A DNA stretch of 64,000 bases from Methylobacterium terricola (GTDB taxonomy: Bacteria > Pseudomonadota > Alphaproteobacteria > Rhizobiales > Beijerinckiaceae). Location: assembly GCF_006151805.1 (NCBI RefSeq), contig NZ_VDDA01000008.1, positions 186,001 through 250,000 on the forward strand, in the 5' to 3' direction. Positions 1-8,760 of this stretch are shown here, piece after piece. Under the pieces are notes generated by a model. It did no database searches and was not told the origin of the DNA. It was given only the letters and a program-made list of their open reading frames with translations. The position numbers were made by a program, and so were the translations under genes. The first letter of the stretch is position 1. Every line of letters begins with the position of its first letter.

Positions 1-25
1 CAACGACGCCTTCGTCCCAGAGCTG

Positions 26-1987
26 ATGCCGCGCGACGAAGCGGGATTTCCCGCCGATGACGCGCAGACGCCCTACGTCAGGCACGGCCTCGCCGGCCTG
101 CGCGCCGCGCGGGAGGTGCTGCCCGGCGCCGCGCTCCTCGAAGCCCTCGGCCCGGCCGGCCTGCGCCGCCTGCGCGGCCCGGGAGGCCTGGCGGTCGTCG
201 TCGAGGTTCCCACGGCCGACTGGTGCCAGCACGTCGGCAGCGCCCTCCGCGACATCGTCCCCTTCGTCCACGTCGAGGTTAGAGACGGTTCCTCGAAGAC
301 CCAGCACAAGCCGAGCGAGGGCAACGACAAGGTCGCGCGGCTCCTCTGCGAGGGGGCCCGCGTCGCCGGGGTCTCGCACGCGCCGGAGCGCTACCTGCCC
401 GAGGCCCTCGTCGCCGCAGCCGACCTCGTCATCCGCATCGGCCCGCCTTCGAACCGTGTCGTCGCGGAGACGATCCGCGCCGCCACAGGCAAGCGCGCCC
501 GCCGCATGCCTGTGGCGGTCGCAGGGTCGCTCAACTTCGATGCGCTGACCTCGCAGATCCGGATCGGCTCGACGCCCCGCGAGTGCATCGCGCGGATCCG
601 CTCGATCGCCGAGGCGCGCTCGGGCATCGATCCCCAGCTCGGCGAGGTGCCGGACTTGGAGACGCTGCATGGCTACGGCAGCCCTGCGATGGAGTGGGCG
701 AGGGATCTCGTCCGGGACCTGGACGCCTGGCGCGAGGGTCGCCTCGACTGGTCCGCGGTGCAGCGGACCGCGCTGCTCTACGGCCCGCCCGGGACGGGAA
801 AGACCTCCTTCGTCCGGAGCGTCGCGAAGGCGGCGCGCATCCCGCTCATCGCAACGTCCGTGAGCGGGTGGTTCACCGGCTCGAACGGGTACCTCGACGG
901 CGTCCTCAAGGCCTTCGAAGGCAAGCTCGCCCTTGCCGCGGCCCAGGCGCCAGCCCTGCTCTTCCTCGACGAGGTCGATGCGATCCCGAGCCGCGATGGC
1001 TTGAGCGCCCGCGGGCGGGACTGGTGGACCCCCGTCATCACCGGGGTGCTCGCCGCCCTCGACAGCACAACATCCGGAGACGCCTCGCGGCTCATCGTGG
1101 TCGGCGCGACGAACCACCTGTCGGCCCTCGATCCGGCGATGATCCGGCCCGGCCGGCTGTTCCCGCCGATCGAGATCGCGCGCCCCTCGGTCGAGGACCT
1201 CGCGGGCATCCTCCGGCAGCACCTCGGTGCCGACCTGCCCGGCGAGGACCTGATGCCGGTGGCGATGCTCGGCACAGGCGCCACCGGGGCGGAAGCGGTC
1301 GGGTGGATCAAGGCCGCGCGCTCCGCGGCCCGTGCCGAGGGCCGTCGCATGGTCGTCGCGGACCTCGCCCGTGCGGTCGCGCCCGAGGACGACCGGACGC
1401 CCGAGGAACTCGCGGTCTGCGCCCGTCACGAGGCGGCCCATGCGGTCGCGGCCCGGATCCGTGACATCGGCACGCTTCGCTCGGTGAGCCTCGCCATGAG
1501 CACCGGGACGGCCGGGTCGGTCCGCGCCCTGCTCCACGGTCGAACACTGATGACGCGGGCGCAGATCGAGGACCTCGTGATCGTTGCCCTCGCAGGCCGG
1601 GCGATGGACGCCTCCAGCGGGGCGGCGAACACCGGCGCCGGTGGTGGATCGGGCAGCGACCTGGCGAAGGCGACCGAACTCGTTGCCTCCATCCACGCGA
1701 CGTTCGGACTTGGTGACGAACTCGCGATCCGCGGCGGCCCCGACGCGGCGGTCGCCGCGATGCGGGACGACCCCGCTTTGCGCCGGGTCGTCGAGCGGGA
1801 TCTTCAGGCGCTCTACGCCCGGGCCGTAGCCTTCGTGCGCGACCACCGTCCGGCGATCGAGGCGGTGGCCGAGCGGCTCGTCGCGACCCGGGTCCTGTCG
1901 GGGGAGGAGGTCGAGCGCCTGATCCGAAGCCACGCCGGAACCCCGGCGCGGTCGAACCGTAACGGGAGGGCTCGCGATGCGCGATGA
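26..1987 (+). CDS. AAA+ ATPase with FtsH-like M41 zinc metalloprotease domain
   Basis: The protein (653 residues from this ATG) has an unfamiliar N-terminal part of about 230 residues, then an AAA+ module: Walker A GPPGTGKT near residue 252, Walker B LLFLDEVDAI near 311, and a sensor/arginine-finger stretch GATNHLSALDPAMIRPGR. A C-terminal M41 peptidase-like domain follows, with the zinc motif HEAAH near residue 468 and the likely third ligand in SDLAKAT about 75 residues later, the same spacing as in FtsH. FtsH unfolds and degrades proteins using ATP. No hydrophobic N-terminal segment is visible, so this one looks soluble. The frame is open to the window edge (bases 2-25), so the true start could be upstream. 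It overlaps the next small gene. A link to the downstream transposition genes, for example in disassembling transposition complexes, is only inference from position. Confidence 0.85.
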   Translation: MPRDEAGFPADDAQTPYVRHGLAGLRAAREVLPGAALLEALGPAGLRRLRGPGGLAVVVEVPTADWCQHVGSALRDIVPFVHVEVRDGSSKTQHKPSEGNDKVARLLCEGARVAGVSHAPERYLPEALVAAADLVIRIGPPSNRVVAETIRAATGKRARRMPVAVAGSLNFDALTSQIRIGSTPRECIARIRSIAEARSGIDPQLGEVPDLETLHGYGSPAMEWARDLVRDLDAWREGRLDWSAVQRTALLYGPPGTGKTSFVRSVAKAARIPLIATSVSGWFTGSNGYLDGVLKAFEGKLALAAAQAPALLFLDEVDAIPSRDGLSARGRDWWTPVITGVLAALDSTTSGDASRLIVVGATNHLSALDPAMIRPGRLFPPIEIARPSVEDLAGILRQHLGADLPGEDLMPVAMLGTGATGAEAVGWIKAARSAARAEGRRMVVADLARAVAPEDDRTPEELAVCARHEAAHAVAARIRDIGTLRSVSLAMSTGTAGSVRALLHGRTLMTRAQIEDLVIVALAGRAMDASSGAANTGAGGGSGSDLAKATELVASIHATFGLGDELAIRGGPDAAVAAMRDDPALRRVVERDLQALYARAVAFVRDHRPAIEAVAERLVATRVLSGEEVERLIRSHAGTPARSNRNGRARDAR

Positions 1988-2249
1988 CATGAACCCCGAC
2001 GCCCAGGTCGGGCAGCTGTTCCGCCGGCTCTCCACAATGCGGGTCGAGCTCGGCGAGCCCGCCTTCGAGCGGACGATCAGGGACCTGCTACAGACGCTCG
2101 GCAGTTCCGCCATGCGCGAGGCCGAGGCTCGCGCCAGGGCTCTGGCCAGCCGCGGGGGACGGCACCCCAGTGACGTTTGGGTCCGTCCCTTCGCCGATCG
2201 CCGATCGTCCGAGGGCTGGTTGGACGAGGGGGCGTCCGACCTCACCTGA
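1977..2249 (+). CDS. small protein of unknown function, coupled to the M41 ATPase
   Basis: This is a 90-residue protein I do not recognise. Its start overlaps the last codons of the preceding AAA+/M41 gene, and a strong ribosome binding site (GGGAGGG, about 1963-1969) lies 8 bases before ATG 1977; an ATG at 1989 is the alternative. The first 60 residues are Leu/Arg/Glu-rich and look helical, and the C-terminal third is polar. The overlap suggests co-translation with the ATPase, so an adaptor or partner role is possible but unproven. Confidence 0.6.
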   Translation: MRDDMNPDAQVGQLFRRLSTMRVELGEPAFERTIRDLLQTLGSSAMREAEARARALASRGGRHPSDVWVRPFADRRSSEGWLDEGASDLT

Positions 2250-2324
2250 CCGATGAACCCGGCTCCGCATGGTCTCAGATCGGGCTTTGCGGAGCCGATA
2301 TTCGAACAGGTTGTCCACAGGGTC

Positions 2325-2543
2325 CTATCGGGTCCAGGGAAAAATTAACCTCCGTGTAGGTGTCCGCCGGCACTCTCCCCGGGCCGCCTGGATTTCCCGC
2401 GACGGCTCACGCCCAAGCCAAGATCGGAGGAAGACCGCCATGTCCTGCATGACCCTCTCCGCCTTCCGGTCGGGCGCCCTATCGACGGCGATCTCTCCCA
2501 GCCGGAAATGACCTTGGGCGTCCGCGGACGCCCATTCCTTCAC
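2325..2543 (-). CDS. possible small hypothetical protein
   Basis: This open frame of 72 residues starts at GTG and reads like a real protein for its first 45 residues (FRLGEIAVDRAPDRKAERV) with GC-rich third positions. No strong ribosome binding site is visible. It sits alone in the otherwise unassigned stretch between the 1977-2249 gene and the tnsA-like frame. The plus strand of the same stretch also shows weak coding signals with good Shine-Dalgarno sequences, so the call is uncertain. Confidence 0.3.
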   Translation of the reverse strand: MKEWASADAQGHFRLGEIAVDRAPDRKAERVMQDMAVFLRSWLGREPSREIQAARGECRRTPTRRLIFPWTR

Positions 2544-2707
2544 CGAGATCGAAGGCGCGCCCGATCGCGAGGCGCGACGTCATGCCTGTCATCCAGGAGC
2601 ATCGCCATGCCCGCACGCCACAGCATCATCGCGTCCAATATTCGAGCCCGTCGGGCCGAGCGCCTCGGGCACCGGGGCGTCATTCCCGCCAAAGGGTGAC
2701 AGGCTGA

Positions 2708-3439
2708 CCCTGCCCAAAGGGGGAGACCGGGCAAGCCGCGCAGTCGGCCACCGGCCTCGTCGGGTACGATGCCAGCGACACCAATCCGGACCGCTTCCCC
2801 AGGCCGAAGTGGTTCAGGTCGTCCGTCGGCACCGTACCCGACCCCTTCCGAGGTGTCTGGTACTACTACGAGAGCGAGGTCGAACGCGCGGTCCTGACCG
2901 TGCTGGCATCGCTGCCCGGAGTGGTCCGGATCCGCGAGCAGAGATCGGTGCGGTACCACCTCGACGGCGATCCGCGCGTCCACTTCATCGACTTCATCGT
3001 CGAGTGGGCGGACGGCAGGCGGGAAGCCTTCGCGGTCAAGCACTCCGAGGCGGCGGTGGCAGCCGACGGGGTCGAGGCTGTCCTGCGGGCGATCTGCGCC
3101 GAGCATGGGGCGGAGATCGCGGACGACTTTCGCACGGTCACCTACGAGACCCTCGATCCGGTCGCGGTCCTCAACGGGCGCCTCATCCTCCGATGCGGGC
3201 GGGATCGTGACCATGCCGCGCTGAAGGCGGTCCAAGCCGCGCTCACGCGGCTCGGACCGGGAACCACCTTCCGCGAGGTCGCCCTCGCCTCTGGCCTCGG
3301 CCAGCGGGGCGTCCGTGCGGCGGTGGCGCTCCTGCAGTCCGGGATCCTGGCCAGTCCACCCGGGGAGAGGCTCCACCTCGACTTGCCGCTGACGAACCGG
3401 GCCGCGAACGCGAACGAGAACGGTAACCATCGCCCTTAA
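2708..3439 (+). CDS. tnsA: TnsA-like transposon endonuclease, start unresolved
   Basis: The frame carries the order expected of the TnsA restriction-enzyme-like fold: an N-terminal helix YYYESEVERAVL (first catalytic Glu, about 2865-2900), then FIDFIVEWADG (catalytic Asp) and AFAVK (catalytic Lys), and a C-terminal winged-helix-like segment. TnsA cuts the 5' ends of the element so that Tn7-like transposons move by cut-and-paste. It lies just upstream of tnsB, as in Tn7. Oddities: between the in-frame stop at 2705-2707 and GTG 2900 there is no ATG, GTG or TTG, yet the conserved helix lies before 2900. The residue two before the catalytic Lys (Gln130 in E. coli TnsA, often Glu elsewhere) is Ala. 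The gene may be frameshifted at its 5' end, use an unusual start, or be inactive. Confidence 0.65.
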   Translation, partial: PCPKGETGQAAQSATGLVGYDASDTNPDRFPRPKWFRSSVGTVPDPFRGVWYYYESEVERAVLTVLASLPGVVRIREQRSVRYHLDGDPRVHFIDFIVEWADGRREAFAVKHSEAAVAADGVEAVLRAICAEHGAEIADDFRTVTYETLDPVAVLNGRLILRCGRDRDHAALKAVQAALTRLGPGTTFREVALASGLGQRGVRAAVALLQSGILASPPGERLHLDLPLTNRAANANENGNHRP

Positions 3440-3515
3440 CGAGGCCGACAACTCGGCGCGCGAAGATCGACGCAAACGTCATCTTCGCGCTGCCGCACGT
3501 CCCGGAGAACATGAG

Positions 3516-5756
3516 ATGGCGGTCGAACGCTATGCACTCGGGCTCAACGACCGCGTCACCATCGCGGGCGTGCGGTACCGTCCCGCGGGCAGGGAGGGCA
3601 AGGCCAACCTCCTGCGCCAGGTCGTCGACGACGCCGTGGTCGAAACGGCTCTCTCTCCCCTCACCGACGAGGAGTACGCCCGCCTCCGGGAGGCGAAGCG
3701 CATCCGGATTGAGGAAGGGTACTTTTCGCACGCCTACCAATTGCTCCGTGATCGCGCCGATGGCGGGGACCTGTCCGACCTCCACGACCTGACCGACGCC
3801 GAGCTCCGCGATATCGCGTGGAAGGTCGAGTGGTGCGTCCGCTTCCGGCATGCCTGGAAGGGGATCGCCGGACGGGCCAGCCGACTGAACAAGACGCCGA
3901 AGGACATCTCCAACTTCATCGCCGCCGAGAAGCACGCGATGCTTCAGTGGTATGTCGACACCTTCGGGACGACGCGGCCACCTGGCAGGAGAGAGGCCGG
4001 CGGAAGCCGCAAGACCTTCGACTATCCTGGAGCGACAACGCTCCTCGGCTGGCTCAATATGCTCGACGCGGGGGACGATCGACCCGGTGTCCTGCGGAGA
4101 CAATACCATAAGTGCGGGAATCGCGAGCAGCTCGACCCGCGCGCACGCGGCATCGTCGACAAGCATGTGCGCGCCTTCGCCAGCGCGGCTCGGCCGAAGG
4201 TCACGGACATCCACCTCCGCATCGCGGCCGACCTCAAGCTACTCAACGATCGGCTGTCGCCGGCGGAGCGGGTCTCGGTGAGCGAACGCACGGTCCGCCG
4301 GCGCATCGCCAAGCTGCCGCCGATCCTCGTCGACCTGGCCCATCTCGGACACAAGCGAGCGCTGTTGAAGTACGCGCCGGTGGGCAACGGCCTCGTGTCC
4401 CTGGACGGGCTCACCAAGCTCGAACGGATGGACCGGGTCGAGATGGACGACTGGGAGATGGATCTCTTCGCCGTCCTGCAGAACAAGCACGTGCGGGCGA
4501 CGCTGGGAGCCAACGCGAAGGCCGAGGAACGCAGGCTCCGAAAGAACCGCGTCGCGGTCCGTTGCACCGTCACCGTCGCGATCGACGTGGTCACGAAGTG
4601 CGTCGTCGGCCTGCAGGTGACGCCCTTCGCTCCCTCGGCCGCGGGGTCAAAGTCGGCACTGCGCAGCATCGTGGTCGACAAGGGGCCGCTTGTCGCCCTC
4701 GCCGGAGCTAAGAGCGACTGGCCGATGACCGCGCGGCCGACGGAGATCGCGACGGATGGCGGGCCCGCCTTCCAGGGCGATTTCCACAGCACCCTAGGCC
4801 GCCTTGACATCGAGCACCGCCTGCCCGGACCCGACCCCCGGCAGCGCGGGACGATCGAGTCGTTCTTCCGAAACATCAAGAGACTCTGCCGTCTCTACAC
4901 CGGGCAGTCGTTCTCGAACGTCGTGGAGCGGGGCGAGTACCGGTCCGAGGAACTCGCGAGCTTGCTCGCCGAGGACGTCTACCTGCATCTGGTGCGGTTC
5001 ATCGTCGACGACTACCACCACACCTCACACGCGGGGCTCAACGGGAAGCGCCCCTACCAGGCGTGGCATCAGGCGGAGAACAACCTCGCCCCACCGCCCG
5101 ACCACTTCAAGCGCATGCTGAGTTTCGGCCTGGCTGTACCGAACAGGTTCCTCGCCGCCGACGGCGTCACCTACCTCAATTCACAGTACGTCCATCCCCT
5201 CATGGGGAAGCTTCGGGGACTGGTCGGCGGCAAGCCGCTGGTGATCGTCACGGACCCCGACGACATGGGCACCATCCTGGTGCGGGTGCCGAGCGAGTTC
5301 CGGGAGCAGTTCCCGGGTGACGGCTCCTACCTCCCCTTCGAGTGCCAGGACCTCCACGATCTCACGCTCGCGGAGGTCCTACAGGAGAACCGCGAGGCTC
5401 GGCGGTTCGCCCGGCAGGAGCGCCTGGCGGGCTACCCGTTCAAGCTCAATGCCCTCCACGACCTCATGAAGGAAGCCGAGGCCGCTCGCCGAAGGGCGGG
5501 CGTGCCGTCGGACGTCATATCCGAGGAGCAGTTCAACCGCTTGGTCAAGGCGGTCGAGCGCCGTGGGCTCGTGGCCGTCTCCAAGCAAGCGGCGCCAAGC
5601 GGCCCTCCGGCCCCGGCCGGATACGGGCCTGGCAACCTCGGTACGTCGGTCGCCGCACCGCCGGGGCGGCTGCCGCCGGCCGCCGTGACGCGCGTCGTCC
5701 CGGGTGCGGAGGAGCTCCTCAGGCCGAGCGACATGGACGACGAGGACGGACTATGA
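3516..5756 (+). CDS. tnsB: TnsB/TniA-like DDE transposase
   Basis: This 746-residue protein has an rve/integrase-type catalytic core. The likely acidic residues are an Asp in VEMDDWEMD (about residue 311), the Asp in IATDGGPAF (about 412) and the Glu in RGTIESFF (about 446), with 33 residues between the last two, close to the usual D-D-35-E spacing. Length and layout match TnsB/MuA: an N-terminal DNA-binding part, the core, and a C-terminal tail that in Tn7 contacts TnsC. It would join the 3' ends of the element to target DNA. ATG 3516 follows a GGAGA site. The stop overlaps the tnsC start (ATGA), so the two are translationally coupled. Confidence 0.92.
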   Translation: MAVERYALGLNDRVTIAGVRYRPAGREGKANLLRQVVDDAVVETALSPLTDEEYARLREAKRIRIEEGYFSHAYQLLRDRADGGDLSDLHDLTDAELRDIAWKVEWCVRFRHAWKGIAGRASRLNKTPKDISNFIAAEKHAMLQWYVDTFGTTRPPGRREAGGSRKTFDYPGATTLLGWLNMLDAGDDRPGVLRRQYHKCGNREQLDPRARGIVDKHVRAFASAARPKVTDIHLRIAADLKLLNDRLSPAERVSVSERTVRRRIAKLPPILVDLAHLGHKRALLKYAPVGNGLVSLDGLTKLERMDRVEMDDWEMDLFAVLQNKHVRATLGANAKAEERRLRKNRVAVRCTVTVAIDVVTKCVVGLQVTPFAPSAAGSKSALRSIVVDKGPLVALAGAKSDWPMTARPTEIATDGGPAFQGDFHSTLGRLDIEHRLPGPDPRQRGTIESFFRNIKRLCRLYTGQSFSNVVERGEYRSEELASLLAEDVYLHLVRFIVDDYHHTSHAGLNGKRPYQAWHQAENNLAPPPDHFKRMLSFGLAVPNRFLAADGVTYLNSQYVHPLMGKLRGLVGGKPLVIVTDPDDMGTILVRVPSEFREQFPGDGSYLPFECQDLHDLTLAEVLQENREARRFARQERLAGYPFKLNALHDLMKEAEAARRRAGVPSDVISEEQFNRLVKAVERRGLVAVSKQAAPSGPPAPAGYGPGNLGTSVAAPPGRLPPAAVTRVVPGAEELLRPSDMDDEDGL

Positions 5757-6823
5757 GCACCGACGGTAAGCGGCTCGGGCGCGGCCCCGCCTTCGACATT
5801 CCCACCGTCGACGATGACGCGGCCTACCGCCGCGCTCTCAGGGCACGCCTCCCCGAGAAGAGCCGGCAAGTCGTCGAACGCCTTGACCGCGTGCTGGCCG
5901 TCCACGTGGAGAGCCGCCGCGATACGCTGCTCGAAGGGCTGTTCTCCCGATACGTCGAGCACGTGGTCGCGACCCGTGAGGTGTCTCGCAAGGAGCCGGA
6001 CATCTTCTTCGTCACGGGCGATAGTGGCGCGGGGAAGTCGGAATCGGTCCAGCGGGTCATGAGCAGGCATCCGATCCTCCAGCCGATCGAGACCTCGTTC
6101 GGCACCATCGAGCCTTACGTCTCGGTCAAGCTATCGGGCTACTCCCTCCCCCGCATCATCGCGAGGCAGATCATCGCCGCGGCAGGCCATCCGATGAAGC
6201 CCGACCGGGGGCAAGGCGACCTCTGGAGCGAGATGCCAGAAGCGCTGCGACGCAGGCGCGTGATGTTCGTCCACATCGACGAGATCTCGCACATCACCGA
6301 GAGGGAGAATAACGAGGTCGCGCTGAGGGAGCTGTCCACCGCGATCAAGGCGGTCTCGATCTCCAACGTGTGGCCCGTCGCCTTCGTGCTGTCCGGCTTG
6401 CCCAGCATCAGGAGGATCGGCATGGCCGACCGCCAGTACGAGCGCCGCGGGCGTTGGGTCCACCTGCCGCGCCTGAGAATTCCAGGTCAGCGCAACCAGG
6501 TCATTCGCATCATGAGGGACCTGTCGGAAGCCGCGGGCCTCGGCCTCGGGTCGCTGCCCGAAACCGACATGCCGGAGCGTGTGGCCCACGCCGCGGACTA
6601 TGCGTTCGGCCGGATCTGCAAGGTCGTCGTGAACGCCATCCATGAGGCGCTGCACGCCCCGAACTGCAACGAGCTCCTCCCCGGCCACTTCGCATTGGCC
6701 TATGCGAATTGCTCGCGCACACGGGACCGCAACGAGCTGAACCCGTTCATGGTGGATGCCTGGGCGTCCTTGCCCTCTGGGCTCTACCTCGACGTGGAGG
6801 AGAACGAGGGCGCCGGACGATGA
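5753..6823 (+). CDS. tnsC: TnsC/TniB-like AAA+ ATPase, transposition regulator
   Basis: This 356-residue ATPase has Walker A GDSGAGKS near residue 88 and Walker B VMFVHIDEIS near 170. TnsC/TniB proteins form ATP-dependent filaments or rings on target DNA and bridge the target selector (TniQ/TnsD) to the transposase. The start overlaps the tnsB stop and the stop overlaps the tniQ start, both as ATGA, so the three are one translational unit. Length is between TniB and the larger Tn7 TnsC. Confidence 0.9.
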   Translation: MSTDGKRLGRGPAFDIPTVDDDAAYRRALRARLPEKSRQVVERLDRVLAVHVESRRDTLLEGLFSRYVEHVVATREVSRKEPDIFFVTGDSGAGKSESVQRVMSRHPILQPIETSFGTIEPYVSVKLSGYSLPRIIARQIIAAAGHPMKPDRGQGDLWSEMPEALRRRRVMFVHIDEISHITERENNEVALRELSTAIKAVSISNVWPVAFVLSGLPSIRRIGMADRQYERRGRWVHLPRLRIPGQRNQVIRIMRDLSEAAGLGLGSLPETDMPERVAHAADYAFGRICKVVVNAIHEALHAPNCNELLPGHFALAYANCSRTRDRNELNPFMVDAWASLPSGLYLDVEENEGAGR

Positions 6824-8712
6824 CCTCCGCACCGATCGAGCCTTTGCGCTGGAAGTTGCCGCCGCATCCGCGGGAGCCAGCAGTCGGCTACGCTGCACGA
6901 TTGGCGGCGCTGAACGGCCTCGACATGAACTTCTTGGTGCGCGCGAACGGTCTGTACCCACGCGGTATCTACAACGGGCACGATCGCGAAATCGACGGTG
7001 TGGCCGCGCTCGGTAGCCTCGACCAGTTGCAACTGGATGCGCTTCGACATCACACGCCTCGGCGACAATCCGATGGTCTTTTCACCGATCTCCAAGACGT
7101 GAGGCTCGCTCGGGGAACGCTCCTCTCGGGTTACTATCGCTTCTGTCCCCACTGCATCCGCCAGGACCTCGTCGAACCTCCGCATGACGTGCCGGCGGTG
7201 GCCCGACCTTGGCTCCGTGTCGAGTGGATGGTGGATCAGGTTCGTTCCTGCCCGGAGCACGGCGTTTACCTCGCTGAAACCAGCCGGGCCGACTGTCGCG
7301 GCTCCGTCGCGGATTTCTCGCAGGACATGCGGATCGAGGTTCTGCCGAACATCCGGCGCCTATGCTCCGTGGCGGAGCCCGCGGACCCAAACGCCTTCGA
7401 GGAATGGGTCCTGCGTCGCATCGGCGGCGAGTTGGATGCATCGAACTGGCTGAACGAGATGCCGTTGCACGCCGCGATGGTGGTCTGCGAGGCCATCGGC
7501 ATCGAGTTTGCGGGGGTTGCCCGCAGCCGGTTGAGGTCACTCGCAGGCAAGGAGCGGGCGGCCGTGTGGCTGACAGGCTACCACATAGCTGCCGAGGGTA
7601 GGCCGGCGATCGAGCGGTTCCTTTCAACGTTAGTCGAGAGAAGCCATGGGGTCGGCCAGGTCGGGATGATGGGCATCTATGGCCACATCCTCAGGATCCT
7701 GGAAAGGAACGCCGAGGATCCCGGCTTCGACGCGTTCCGGGAGGTGGTGCGCGGGCATATCATAGAGAACGTGCCGCTTCCGGGAGGGTCCCTGGTTCTA
7801 GGCCAAGTCTTGGAGCGTAGGCGCCTGCACACGGCAACCTCCGCCGCCGCGGCGTCCCGGACCACCCGCCCCACCCTCAAGGTGATCTTTGCGAGGGCCG
7901 GACTTGGGTCAGCATTGTCCGCACCCGGTCGTAGTCGTTTGACCATTCGGGTCGACGAGTTCGATCACCTGTTACGGGATTTCGGTGAGGCAATGTCCTT
8001 CAGCGAGGTGCAGGCTGCGACCGGGATCCCGAAGAAGCATCTCGTCGAGTTTGTCGCTCAGGGACTTCTGCCGACGCTCTTCGCATCCACGACCGTTCGA
8101 AGGGCAAGGCACCGTGTGCCACGCGCCAAGCTCGCTGGATTTATGGAAACCCTGTTGGAAGGTTCGGTTTCGATCGAACGCCCGCATAGGGGCCAGCGCA
8201 CCATCGGACGCGCCTGCTTCGCGGCGTCCACGAACTGCGCGGATTTGGTTCGAATGATCCTGGAGGGGCAGCTCACATGGAAGGGACGATTGAGAGATGG
8301 TCGCCGATACGACGACCTGCTCGTGGATGTCGATGAGGTGATATCGCATCTGCAACGCGACGCTCGGCCCCGGACTGGCTTGATGCTGAAGGAGTTGGCC
8401 ACCGAGGTGCGGGGGCTGAGCTTCCCGACGATGCGCGCTTTGATCGCGACCGGGCATCTGACCGTCGCCCAGGAGTTTTGCCCGGTCTTCCGGCGCCATA
8501 TCCCGGTCGTTACACGCGATAGCGTCGAGGCGTTCAGGGCGCGCTACGTAACCTTGAGCGAGCTCGGCCGCCTGCAAGGCCGCGATCCCCGGCTGGTACG
8601 CTCCGATCTAAAGCGGGCTGGCCGCAAGCCCGCCTTCGAGGTCAGCGAGATTGATACCTGGATCTACCTGCGTGAGGACCTCTCCCATGAAGAGGCAAGC
8701 ACGAAGGAGTGA
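6820..8712 (+). CDS. tniQ: TniQ/TnsD-like target-selection protein with tandem HTH-like modules
   Basis: The 630-residue protein begins with a TniQ domain: an N-terminal PHPREPAVGYAARLAALNG motif, then zinc-binding pairs FCPHC (near residue 109) and SCPEH (near 145). The C-terminal half holds about four successive helix-turn-helix-like units, at roughly residues 391 (MSFSEVQAATGIPKKHL), 463 (CFAASTNCADLVRMI), 520 (LMLKELATEVRGLSF) and 576 (VTLSELGRLQGRDPRLV). Long TniQ proteins of this layout (TnsD) recognise a fixed chromosomal site and recruit TnsC. Codon third positions look less GC-rich than in neighbouring chromosomal genes, as in recently acquired DNA. It overlaps tnsC by 4 bases. Whether it recognises the adjacent aroQ 3' end is inference. 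Confidence 0.88.
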   Translation: MTSAPIEPLRWKLPPHPREPAVGYAARLAALNGLDMNFLVRANGLYPRGIYNGHDREIDGVAALGSLDQLQLDALRHHTPRRQSDGLFTDLQDVRLARGTLLSGYYRFCPHCIRQDLVEPPHDVPAVARPWLRVEWMVDQVRSCPEHGVYLAETSRADCRGSVADFSQDMRIEVLPNIRRLCSVAEPADPNAFEEWVLRRIGGELDASNWLNEMPLHAAMVVCEAIGIEFAGVARSRLRSLAGKERAAVWLTGYHIAAEGRPAIERFLSTLVERSHGVGQVGMMGIYGHILRILERNAEDPGFDAFREVVRGHIIENVPLPGGSLVLGQVLERRRLHTATSAAAASRTTRPTLKVIFARAGLGSALSAPGRSRLTIRVDEFDHLLRDFGEAMSFSEVQAATGIPKKHLVEFVAQGLLPTLFASTTVRRARHRVPRAKLAGFMETLLEGSVSIERPHRGQRTIGRACFAASTNCADLVRMILEGQLTWKGRLRDGRRYDDLLVDVDEVISHLQRDARPRTGLMLKELATEVRGLSFPTMRALIATGHLTVAQEFCPVFRRHIPVVTRDSVEAFRARYVTLSELGRLQGRDPRLVRSDLKRAGRKPAFEVSEIDTWIYLREDLSHEEASTKE

Positions 8713-8760
8713 AACGCCGATAGGCAAACCCCTCTAGTTCGCGGGCGAAGGCGCCCTGCC

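Noticed and set aside
2516..2533. 18-base palindrome GGGCGTCCGCGGACGCCC as a terminator
   Set aside because: No transcript clearly needs to end there, and it lies inside the possible minus-strand frame; high GC makes such palindromes frequent.
2440..2699. Two short plus-strand peptides (ATG 2440 and ATG 2607) with good ribosome binding sites
   Set aside because: They are only 23 and 30 codons, overlap or abut competing frames, and have no recognisable similarity, so they are kept as part of a finding and not called as genes.
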